64,000 nt of DNA, from the NCBI RefSeq assembly GCF_004803695.1, contig NZ_CP039393.1:2666001-2730000 (forward strand), read 5' to 3'. The notes beneath the pieces are model-generated. The model was not told where the DNA came from. It saw only the letters and a list, made by a program, of their open reading frames with translations, and made no database searches. Every line of letters starts with the position of its first letter. Position 1 is the stretch's first letter. Positions 26,299-34,664 of the stretch are shown here, one piece after another. The stretch comes from Muribaculum gordoncarteri (GTDB taxonomy: Bacteria; Bacteroidota; Bacteroidia; Bacteroidales; Muribaculaceae). A program made the position numbers and the translations under genes.

Positions 26299-28284
26299 TT
26301 ACTGTTTCTTGAAGTGATAAACCGAGAATGTGTTGGGCTCGATAACTGTAGTCCAGTCGGCCTTCTCCTCCATTGCAAACTTCTTCATCGAGGGAACGAT
26401 CTTGTTGGGCTCCTCAAGGGTGTTCTCCGAGTCAAGATCCTTGGTCGAGAGTGTCTGTGCAGTCACACCTGTGATCACATCCTTCTTCTTAAGGCCGGCA
26501 AGCTTGATGTTGAGTTCCTGAGGCTCCGACGAAGTGTTGGCCACCTTTACTATATATTCGTTGCGATCCTTGTCGTAGACAGCGCTTGCAAACAGGCCGT
26601 TCTGACCCTCGGCACCGGTAACGTTCTTCTTGTCCATGGTGAGAGGAACTACGTTGGTACCCTTGTTTTCGCTGAACAGCTGCTGAACGTAGTAGCTTGC
26701 TGTGCGAACCGAGTTGTTGTTGTCATACCAGATCATGTCGGGACGCCACTGCCATCCTTCAACGTGAGCGAAAAGAGGTGCATAGGTTGCCATGTGAACA
26801 ACATCGGCGTTACGCTCAAGACCGGTCATGAATGCAGCCTCAAGAAGAGCGGCGTTGTAGTGGTTGTACTTCTTGCCGCGTCCGTGACATGCATATTCTC
26901 CGGCAAATACTTTCGGACCCTTGCGGTCGTAGTTGTCGTAACGTGCGCCCTGGCTCAAGAACCAAGATTCGGGACGATAGAAGTGCTCGTCAACGAGGTC
27001 AGCCTTAAGGCGAGTCATTTCAGGCCACAGGTAGTCAAACTCCTTACCTTCGGAGTTGGGACCCGATGAACCGATAATCTTTATGTCGGGATACTTTGCG
27101 CGGATAGCCTTGATGAAGGGCTCAAGACGCTCTACATACTCGGGACCCCACTGCTCGTTACCTACACCGATAAACTTGAGGTTGAAGGGAGCGGGATGAC
27201 CCATCTCGGCACGAAGCGCACCCCACTTGGTCGAAGTGTCGCCGTTGGCAAACTCGATAAGATCCAATGCATCCTGGATGTAGGGCTGAAGCGAGTCAAC
27301 TGCTATGTGAGCGTGCATGTCGTCGTTCTGATACTGGCAGGCAAGACCGACATTAAGCACGGGAAGCGGCTCGGAACCGATCTCTTCCGAAAGAAGGAAG
27401 AATTCATAGAATCCAAGTCCGTAGGACTGGAAGTAGTCGGGGAAGAAACGATGGGGGAAAGTGTAGTGCCAACGGTTCTCGTTGAGAGGACGGTTTTCAA
27501 CCGGGCCTACAGTCTTCTTCCAGTCGTAACGGGTGTCGATGTCGGTACCCTCAACGATACATCCGCCGGGGAAACGGAAGATACCGGGCTTAAGGTCGGC
27601 GAGAGCCTGAGCGAGGTCTTTGCGCATTCCGTTCTCATGTCCCTTCCAAGTGTCAACCGGGAAGAGCGAGATGTGCTCAAGGTCAACAGTGTGTTCGGGC
27701 TTGCTCAGGAAGATGCGGAGCTTACCCTTGGTCACCGAAGTTTCGGGCTTGAGGATTACCGTGTACTTCTTCCACTCCTTTGAGTCGATTGTAATCTCCT
27801 GCTGAGTCATTGTCTGGGTTTCGCCCATCGCCTTGGTGTCGACAAGCTCCACGCGTATTTTAGATGAACCACCGTCGGGTACGCGAGCCCATACCGAGAA
27901 GCGATACTCTTCGCCGGCCTTGAAGCTCACGCCGAAGAATCCTTCATTCTCAACTCCTGTCCACTTGTGGGGGTGTCCGGGATTGGAAAGGCGTACATAA
28001 TGGGGATTGCGTTCAAACGGACCGTCATTCTTTAAGTCAACATGTCCGAATATCTCCCAACCCATGAAATTTTCAGGGAATTCAAACGAGCGGTTCTTTA
28101 TCATCTCGGCATAAAGACCACCGTCGGCGGCATAGTTGATGTCCTCAAAGAAAAGACCGTACATGGTTGGTTGCACCGGAGCACCGATTTTGTTGGTTTG
28201 GACTACGAGCTCATTGGTCGCAGCATTAAGAGCGAGCCCTGCACTAAGGGCTACTGCAGTCAATAATCTTGAATTAAATTTCAT
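26299..28284 (-). CDS. GH51 alpha-L-arabinofuranosidase with N-terminal CBM-like domain
   Basis: 661 residues, signal peptide ending LALNAATN. The opening MYGLFFEDINYAADGGLYAEMIKNRSFEF is the hallmark of the longer GH51 type, followed by a CBM4_9-like jelly roll (about 70-210). The catalytic barrel has acid/base Glu in IGVGNEQWGPEY and nucleophile Glu in VFAGEYACHGRG, then a C-terminal beta domain. It debranches arabinan or arabino-oligosaccharides. It corresponds in position to BT0368 of B. thetaiotaomicron. Confidence 0.93.
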   Translation of the reverse strand: MKFNSRLLTAVALSAGLALNAATNELVVQTNKIGAPVQPTMYGLFFEDINYAADGGLYAEMIKNRSFEFPENFMGWEIFGHVDLKNDGPFERNPHYVRLSNPGHPHKWTGVENEGFFGVSFKAGEEYRFSVWARVPDGGSSKIRVELVDTKAMGETQTMTQQEITIDSKEWKKYTVILKPETSVTKGKLRIFLSKPEHTVDLEHISLFPVDTWKGHENGMRKDLAQALADLKPGIFRFPGGCIVEGTDIDTRYDWKKTVGPVENRPLNENRWHYTFPHRFFPDYFQSYGLGFYEFFLLSEEIGSEPLPVLNVGLACQYQNDDMHAHIAVDSLQPYIQDALDLIEFANGDTSTKWGALRAEMGHPAPFNLKFIGVGNEQWGPEYVERLEPFIKAIRAKYPDIKIIGSSGPNSEGKEFDYLWPEMTRLKADLVDEHFYRPESWFLSQGARYDNYDRKGPKVFAGEYACHGRGKKYNHYNAALLEAAFMTGLERNADVVHMATYAPLFAHVEGWQWRPDMIWYDNNNSVRTASYYVQQLFSENKGTNVVPLTMDKKNVTGAEGQNGLFASAVYDKDRNEYIVKVANTSSEPQELNIKLAGLKKKDVITGVTAQTLSTKDLDSENTLEEPNKIVPSMKKFAMEEKADWTTVIEPNTFSVYHFKKQ

Positions 28285-28326
28285 GATATAAAGTTAAAAA
28301 ATTACTATTCTGGGTTTTGGCTATGG

Positions 28327-29820
28327 TCATTTGGTTCTCTTTCCCCACACTGAGCGGCCCTGATCATCAAGTCCGGTAAAAAGCACTGTGTCGAGCCGGC
28401 GTTCCCAGTCATGACCTGCAAAGATAATCAAATTATTGATTTTTTCGCCGTTAAGCGTCATGGATAATAGCTGATTTTTTTCATCAAACTGCCATGAGCC
28501 CTTGTTTTCGGCTATCACACCTGCATTGGCAAGCGTATACGGTTGGGCGATGTTCCATTCGCCGTCGAGCAAAGCGCCCTCACCCCACAGAATCTGTCCG
28601 GCTTCAAGGCGGCGTTCGGCACGAGGCTCGACTATGCGCACTATCTCCCACTCGCCTTCAAGATCGGCGGCGCTGAAACTGCGCTGGGGCACTCCTGCAT
28701 AACGCTGGGGCGAAACCACAGGCCAGCCGTCGGGAGTGAAGAGTATGCGGCGCACATGTAGGTCCATCAAGGCGCTTTCGGAAGCGAGGCGTCCCTGGTG
28801 AGCCATGAAGTAATTGCCTTCACCGTCGGTAAACACTCCGCAATGGGCTGTGCCCACCCAGCCGTCATGGCTGTCAAAGCGGTAAGGAGCCGTGAGGATG
28901 GGGAAATTGTTGGTGGTGTCGCTCATCTCCTTGCCGAAGAAGTCGATGAAAGGGCCTTCGGGCTTGTCGGAGCGTCCTACTCTCACGTTATATGTGGTCA
29001 TCAAAGGGTCGTAGGAACCGAAAAGGAAATATTGGCGTGACGGCTCATGATAGATTATCTCGGGGGCCTCGAGGTTGTGCACGCTATAGTCGGCACGACG
29101 AGCCACGAGGTGACCCTGGTCGCCGGCGTTCACGGGAAGACCTGTGGCGGGATTGAGCTCAACGCAGTAGAGTCCGCCGAAAAACGATCCGTAATGCATC
29201 CACCACTTGCCGTCGTCGGTCACGACCACCGAGGGGTCGATTGCGTTCATTACCGATGACTCGTCGGTGCGCACTACACAACCCTTGAGTTCCCAAGGGC
29301 CTTCGGGCGACGATGACTCGGCAAGACCTATATATGATGTGTTCTTTCCGAATGCCGACACACAATAATAAAGACGGAACTTATCGCCGTAAGGCATCAT
29401 ATAGGGAGCCCAGATGTTTTCGGCTCCATTGCCACCGGCATTCGACTTCACCCACTGAACAGCCTCGGCGGGAATTTCGGGCAAAGCCCATCCGAGAAAC
29501 TCCCAGTTTACAAGGTCGGCTGAGCGACGCATCTGAATGAAGCCCATAGGCACGCCCTTCTCGGCAGCCTCCTGACGGTTCTCGGCAAAAATGGCATCGG
29601 TCGAATACATATAATAATAGTCGCCTACTTTACGGCACGCAGGATCGTGTACATTGTAAGTTCCCCACGATTTGTAGTTTTCCATTGACGATAAAGATCG
29701 GTAATCGTCGGCCCAAGGATTAGGAGCCGGGACGGGCTTGAACACATCGGCCCGACTGAATCCGGGCAGAAGCATCAAAACAACCGGCAATAAAGTTTTG
29801 CAAAGGTTTTTCATGAACAA
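28327..29820 (-). CDS. GH43 endo-1,5-alpha-L-arabinanase, periplasmic type
   Basis: 497 residues; signal peptide about 1-24 (FSRA). The GH43 propeller has the base Asp in TYNVHDPACRKVG, the middle Asp in NAIDPSVVVTDDG and the acid Glu in HNLEAPEIIYHE. The last 110 residues (FSAADLEGEWEIVRIV to SVWGKRTK) form the beta domain found after endo-arabinanase GH43 catalytic modules (GH43_C-like). It cleaves alpha-1,5-arabinan internally. First gene of the left-pointing operon, directly downstream of the candidate HTCS-controlled promoter (29843-29899). Confidence 0.9.
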   Translation of the reverse strand: MFMKNLCKTLLPVVLMLLPGFSRADVFKPVPAPNPWADDYRSLSSMENYKSWGTYNVHDPACRKVGDYYYMYSTDAIFAENRQEAAEKGVPMGFIQMRRSADLVNWEFLGWALPEIPAEAVQWVKSNAGGNGAENIWAPYMMPYGDKFRLYYCVSAFGKNTSYIGLAESSSPEGPWELKGCVVRTDESSVMNAIDPSVVVTDDGKWWMHYGSFFGGLYCVELNPATGLPVNAGDQGHLVARRADYSVHNLEAPEIIYHEPSRQYFLFGSYDPLMTTYNVRVGRSDKPEGPFIDFFGKEMSDTTNNFPILTAPYRFDSHDGWVGTAHCGVFTDGEGNYFMAHQGRLASESALMDLHVRRILFTPDGWPVVSPQRYAGVPQRSFSAADLEGEWEIVRIVEPRAERRLEAGQILWGEGALLDGEWNIAQPYTLANAGVIAENKGSWQFDEKNQLLSMTLNGEKINNLIIFAGHDWERRLDTVLFTGLDDQGRSVWGKRTK

Positions 29821-29842
29821 AGTGTTTTTTTTAATTTCGGCA

Positions 29843-29899
29843 CAAAATTACCTTTATATACAATATGAATGGTGGACATATCACGATTTAGGGTGGACA
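29843..29899 (-). promoter_or_regulatory. Left PUL promoter with two TGTCCACC operator sites
   Basis: On the minus strand two copies of TGTCCACC (complements of 29892-29899 and 29871-29878) lie 21 bp apart, and the proximal one ends exactly 20 bp before the -7 box TAATTTTG (29843-29850). The right-pointing operon has the same layout at 34435-34491. Inferred to be HTCS-binding sites placed for activation. Confidence 0.7.
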
Positions 29900-29989
29900 A
29901 TGAGTGTAAATCGACACTAATCAAGTAGCGAAGCCCCTGATTTATGCCAAAATAAACATCTATTAGTATATATTTCAATTTAAAATTAC

Positions 29990-29997
29990 TATCTTTG
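29990..29997 (+). promoter_or_regulatory. -7 promoter box of the HTCS gene
   Basis: TATCTTTG followed by CACAC, a perfect TAnnTTTG match, 64-67 bp before the start. The TGTCCACC sites are about 90-120 bp upstream and not at the activating distance. Confidence 0.65.
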
Positions 29998-30060
29998 CAC
30001 ACTCTCGATTAACAACCGAATTCACAGTAACCCAAAACGAAATTGCCACTACCGCATACC

Positions 30061-33000
30061 ATGATGAGATTACATCATTTTTGCATATCTTGTAAAGTGA
30101 CGCTGGTTTTTGCCGTCGCCTTCTTTACTATATTTACTGCATCGGCAGCCAACAACATGTCACAAGGATTTGCCGATGACTACAACACCCGCTACATAAC
30201 CATCCATGAAGGACTGCCCCACAACTTCGTCGACGACATTCACCGCGACAGCAAGGGCTTCATCTGGATGGCTCTCAACGGAGGCGGAGTGGCGCGTTAC
30301 GACGGACATGACTTTGTGACATTCGGCCCCTCCTCATCTTTAAGAAAGATAAAGAGCATCTTCGCAACAACGCTGAGCGAGGACAAATTCAACCGACTGT
30401 GGACCGTGACCGACCGAGGCCTCGACATAATAGATATGGAGAAACTCTCCACTCTTGCCGAAGACGACCCTATTTTTGCGAAGCTTGAGCAAGGCGACAA
30501 CCCCATCGACATATCGAAGATTGATTTCGCCACAAGCGACAAAAACGGTAACATGTGGCTCCATGCCGACACCATAATAGCCAAAGTGTCGTTTAACGAC
30601 GACGGCTCGATCGACCGCATAGCCACTTTGACTCACGACCCGCTTAACGTGTCGGTCCTTAAAATCAAGGACATAGAGGGCAACGGCACTCTGTGGACCT
30701 CAATCAACGGCGAGATAATGAACATCGAGGACCAAGGCGCTACAATTACCCTGAAGCCGGTAGCCGACTGCCTGAAGCTCGATCCTCACACCTATGTGAG
30801 CGACTTCATCGCCAAGGGTGACAATGTGTGGATTTCCACCGACCTCGGACTCTATCGTTATGACCCGAGCGCCAATATGGTAAAGCGTTATGTCTACAAC
30901 CCCGCCGACCCTAAATCTCTTTCCCAGAACTTCATAACCGACCTCGACATAACAGCCGACAAGCGACTGATAGCCTCGACTCTGAGGGGTATCAACATCT
31001 ACAACCCAATCAATGACAACTTTGAGCGCGTAGGCGATATGCCTCAGTCCGATCCCAGGGCAGTGTTCAACAACAACTTCATCAACTGCGTGGAGGTCGA
31101 CAGCGACCGAATATGGTTTGGCACCGAAGGAGGCGGCCTGAACAAGTTTGTTCCGCGCAACATCTACATCACCGACATATTCCATGACCCCAACCGCACA
31201 TCGTCACTCTCCGACAATCCCGTCAACTCAATATATGAGGATGTCGACGGCACAGTGTGGATTGGAACCGTAGAGGGTGGATTGAACCGCGCTCACAGCG
31301 ACATGAAGAGCTTTGACCACTTCACGGCCGAAAACGGGGCGATAACCCACAATTCGGTCAGCGCGATAACGGCCGACCGTGACGGCCGCTTATGGGTAGG
31401 CACGTGGGGAGGCGGTCTGAATGTAATCGACCGCAAGAATCCGTCACATCGCATCGAAACCATCAATGCCACCGACGACGGGAGCCTTCCCATAGGCTAT
31501 ATCGGAGCATTGGCCTACGACTCAATCAACAACGGAATATGGATAGGCTCAAACTTAGGATTATATTTCCGTGACCTCAACACAGGCCGCATAACCGAGC
31601 CGTTCAAAGGGGCGGCCGACGGCGTGCCCGGCACAATAGGCACCGCAATCGACAAAAAGGGGCACCTGTGGGTGGGATCGCTTACCGGCGTTTATGACAT
31701 CGTACTCAACGAGCGCAAGCCCGACGGCACATTCACCTACCGTCACATCAGCCACAAGCTTAACGACCCCAAGTCGAAAACCGCCGATAAGATAAGCTCG
31801 ATCTACATGTCATCCGACGGCTCGATGTGGTTCGGAACCAATGGAAACGGCGTATATCACCGCGTCACCGACGAAAACGGTGAAAAGTTCATAAACTACA
31901 CCACCGACGAGGGAATGCCCAGCGACATTGTCAACGGAATCCTTGAGGACAACGACGGTTATATGTGGATAAGCACCGCCAACGGACTCGCACGACTGAA
32001 CCCCGACGACGGCACGTTCATCAACTACGACCGAACCGACGGACTCGCCAACGACCAGTTTTACTGGAATGCATCCTACCGGCTCAGCGACGGACGGCTG
32101 CTCTTCGGCACAGTCGACGGCCTGATAAAGCTCGACGGTGTGACCAAGAAATCCAAGGAGCTCCACTATCCCGTGTACTTCACGTCACTCTCCGTAGCCA
32201 ACGAACCGGTGCATGCCGGCAGCGACATAACGCCCCTCGACATATCGTCGACCAAGCACATAACAATCCATGAGCGCGACAAGTCGTTCACTGTAGGATT
32301 CAGCGCGCTCGACTACGACCGTGACAATGCCGGACACTACAGCTACCGCCTTGTGGGATTTGACGACAAGTGGATAACCCTGCCTGTCGACCGCCGATAT
32401 GTGACCTACACCAATCTCGAACCCGGAGTCTACAAGCTGCAGGTGCGTTACGTGCCCGAGGGCTCGCAACCCGACGAATCGGAGATTTCGCAGCTCGTCA
32501 TAACGGTAAAGCCCTACTTCTACCGCACCCCGTGGTTCATGATGATAATGATATTGCTCGTGGGCGCATCGGCATGGCTCTTCCACTATTACCGCGTAAA
32601 GTCACTCACCAACCAGCGCACCCTGCTGCAGGCTTCGGTTGAAGAGCGCACATCCGAGATAAGGCAACAGAAGCAGCTCCTCGAGGCTCGCGCCGTGGCA
32701 CTCTCGGAGCAAAACGACATGCTCAAGCGCAACAATGAGGAGATAACCGAGCAGAAGACCCAGCTCATCGACATGTCACGCCGAGTGCAGGACCTCGCAA
32801 TGGACCGCATATCATTCTTCACCAACATAACCCACGAGTTCCGCACTCCCATCACCCTTATCATAGGCCCCACACAGCGTGCGCTGAAGCTCAGCTACAA
32901 TCCCCAGGTAATCGAGCAGCTCAACTATGTGGAACGTAACGCCCGATACCTGCTCAACCTCGTGAACCAGCTCATGGACTTCCGCAAGCTCGAGTCGGGC

Positions 33001-34359
33001 AAGATGGAAATCGTGCGCACACGCGGCAACTTCGTCAAGATGGCCAACGAGATACTGACTCCCTTCCAGCCCTTTGCCGCCGAGCGAAACATAACCCTGC
33101 GAAGCCTCTTCCACATCCCGCAGCCCGAACTCGACTTCGACGGTGACGCACTGCGCAAGGTGATCCCCAACCTGCTCAGCAACGCCATTAAATTCACCCC
33201 CGACGGAGGCACCGTAACCTTCTATGCCGCAATGCTGCCCCAGGGTAAAAACCGCCCCGAGCCCATGCTCTACCTTGACATCACCGACAGCGGAAACGGC
33301 ATACCCGAAAGCGAAATCAACAAGGTATTCGACCGCTTCTATCAAGGCAAGAGCCAAATAAAATATCCCATCCCCGGCTCATCGGGCAGCGGAATAGGAC
33401 TCTATCTCTGCAAAAGCATCGTAGAGCTATTCGGAGGCTCGATATGGGCACGCAACAACCGCACCCGCGGATGCTCGTTCCGTGTACTGCTGCCCATGAG
33501 CAATGTCGAGGAGGCCACCAACAGCCTGCTGCCGGCTCCCACAGCACCCGCCTCGGTGCCCATGGTGCCGGTGATGCAGCCGTCGCCCGGCATCACCATC
33601 CTCGTGGTGGAGGACAACAACGACATGCGCCGGTTTATATGCTCCGTATTGCGCGACAAGTACAATCTGCTTGAAGCATCCAACGGCGAGGAAGCCCTGT
33701 CGATACTCCTCTCCAATCAGGTCGACTTCATAATAAGCGACCTCATGATGCCCGTGATGGACGGACTCGAGCTGTCACGCCGCGTCAAGGAGGACTTCGC
33801 CATATCCCACATCCCGTTCCTGATGCTGACGGCCAAGACGGGACAGGAGTCACGCCTTGAAAGCTACCGCGTAGGTGTCGACGAATACCTCTTGAAGCCC
33901 TTTGACGAAGAGCTGCTGCTCACCCGCATATCCAACATCCTCGAAAACAAGAGGCGTCATCAGTCCAAGTTCAACATCGACATGGATGTCGACGAACTTA
34001 ACATCGAGGACGAGTCGCGCGACAAGAAGTTCATCGACCAGGTGATGGAAGTTGTCAAGAACAACTATAAAAACTCCTACTTTGAGGTGGGTGACTTTGC
34101 CGAGGCCCTCGGTATAAGCCGAAGTCTGCTCAACAAAAAACTACAGAATCTCACCAGACAATCGGCGACAAAATTCATGCGAAACTACCGCATGAGCATT
34201 GCTCGCGAACTCATACTAAAGAACCGTAAGACCCGCAACATGAATGTGTCGGAAATAGCCTATGAGGTAGGGTTCAACGACTCGAAATACTTCACTCGAT
34301 GCTTCACCCGACAATTTAATGTAACGCCAAGCTCGATGCTAAACGGAGATGACACATAA
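30061..34359 (+). CDS. Hybrid two-component system regulator (HTCS) of the arabinan PUL
   Basis: About 1432 residues from tandem ATGs at 30061/30064 (an upstream TTG is possible but unlikely). Signal segment, then a periplasmic sensor of two seven-bladed Reg_prop propellers (about 35-700, repeated GxIWxGTxGGGLN-type blades) and a Y_Y_Y domain (to about 815), one transmembrane helix (about 825-845), a coiled coil, HisKA with phospho-acceptor His near residue 925 (NITHEFRTPI), HATPase (NLLSNAIKFTP), a receiver with phospho-acceptor Asp near 1227 (ISDLMMPVMDG), and a C-terminal AraC-type DNA-binding domain. It senses oligosaccharide in the periplasm and activates the flanking operons. It corresponds to BT0366. 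Confidence 0.95.
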   Translation: MMRLHHFCISCKVTLVFAVAFFTIFTASAANNMSQGFADDYNTRYITIHEGLPHNFVDDIHRDSKGFIWMALNGGGVARYDGHDFVTFGPSSSLRKIKSIFATTLSEDKFNRLWTVTDRGLDIIDMEKLSTLAEDDPIFAKLEQGDNPIDISKIDFATSDKNGNMWLHADTIIAKVSFNDDGSIDRIATLTHDPLNVSVLKIKDIEGNGTLWTSINGEIMNIEDQGATITLKPVADCLKLDPHTYVSDFIAKGDNVWISTDLGLYRYDPSANMVKRYVYNPADPKSLSQNFITDLDITADKRLIASTLRGINIYNPINDNFERVGDMPQSDPRAVFNNNFINCVEVDSDRIWFGTEGGGLNKFVPRNIYITDIFHDPNRTSSLSDNPVNSIYEDVDGTVWIGTVEGGLNRAHSDMKSFDHFTAENGAITHNSVSAITADRDGRLWVGTWGGGLNVIDRKNPSHRIETINATDDGSLPIGYIGALAYDSINNGIWIGSNLGLYFRDLNTGRITEPFKGAADGVPGTIGTAIDKKGHLWVGSLTGVYDIVLNERKPDGTFTYRHISHKLNDPKSKTADKISSIYMSSDGSMWFGTNGNGVYHRVTDENGEKFINYTTDEGMPSDIVNGILEDNDGYMWISTANGLARLNPDDGTFINYDRTDGLANDQFYWNASYRLSDGRLLFGTVDGLIKLDGVTKKSKELHYPVYFTSLSVANEPVHAGSDITPLDISSTKHITIHERDKSFTVGFSALDYDRDNAGHYSYRLVGFDDKWITLPVDRRYVTYTNLEPGVYKLQVRYVPEGSQPDESEISQLVITVKPYFYRTPWFMMIMILLVGASAWLFHYYRVKSLTNQRTLLQASVEERTSEIRQQKQLLEARAVALSEQNDMLKRNNEEITEQKTQLIDMSRRVQDLAMDRISFFTNITHEFRTPITLIIGPTQRALKLSYNPQVIEQLNYVERNARYLLNLVNQLMDFRKLESGKMEIVRTRGNFVKMANEILTPFQPFAAERNITLRSLFHIPQPELDFDGDALRKVIPNLLSNAIKFTPDGGTVTFYAAMLPQGKNRPEPMLYLDITDSGNGIPESEINKVFDRFYQGKSQIKYPIPGSSGSGIGLYLCKSIVELFGGSIWARNNRTRGCSFRVLLPMSNVEEATNSLLPAPTAPASVPMVPVMQPSPGITILVVEDNNDMRRFICSVLRDKYNLLEASNGEEALSILLSNQVDFIISDLMMPVMDGLELSRRVKEDFAISHIPFLMLTAKTGQESRLESYRVGVDEYLLKPFDEELLLTRISNILENKRRHQSKFNIDMDVDELNIEDESRDKKFIDQVMEVVKNNYKNSYFEVGDFAEALGISRSLLNKKLQNLTRQSATKFMRNYRMSIARELILKNRKTRNMNVSEIAYEVGFNDSKYFTRCFTRQFNVTPSSMLNGDDT

Positions 34360-34434
34360 TAGCTCATAAAACCTTTAATATTAATCTATTACTAAAAATA
34401 TACGAATCTATGAAAATTTTACATGTTGGCGATT

Positions 34435-34491
34435 TATCCTCATAATTTGTCTATTTGTCCACCATCGGACACATAGATATAAGTAATTTTG
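34435..34491 (+). promoter_or_regulatory. Right PUL promoter with TGTCCACC operator sites
   Basis: TGTCCACC at 34456-34463 lies exactly 20 bp before the -7 box TAATTTTG (34484-34491). A weaker copy, TATCCTCA (5 of 8), lies exactly 21 bp upstream at 34435. This reproduces the spacing of the left promoter. A separate 7-bp ATTTGTC repeat with 9-bp period (34444-34459) overlaps the proximal site. The transcript would have a leader of about 165 nt. Confidence 0.7.
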
Positions 34492-34664
34492 CACAGTTTG
34501 AAATTGAAGATTTACACCTTTATAAAACCAATTCCCAAAACGCGAATTTTAACCTGTTAAAGTACAGTATCCGGTGCGAAATTGAATAAGTTGCAGTGCT
34601 AAAAGCAAGACCTTATCAAAACAGCCTTGAGAATGAACTTTTAACCTAAAACTAAATATCAATT

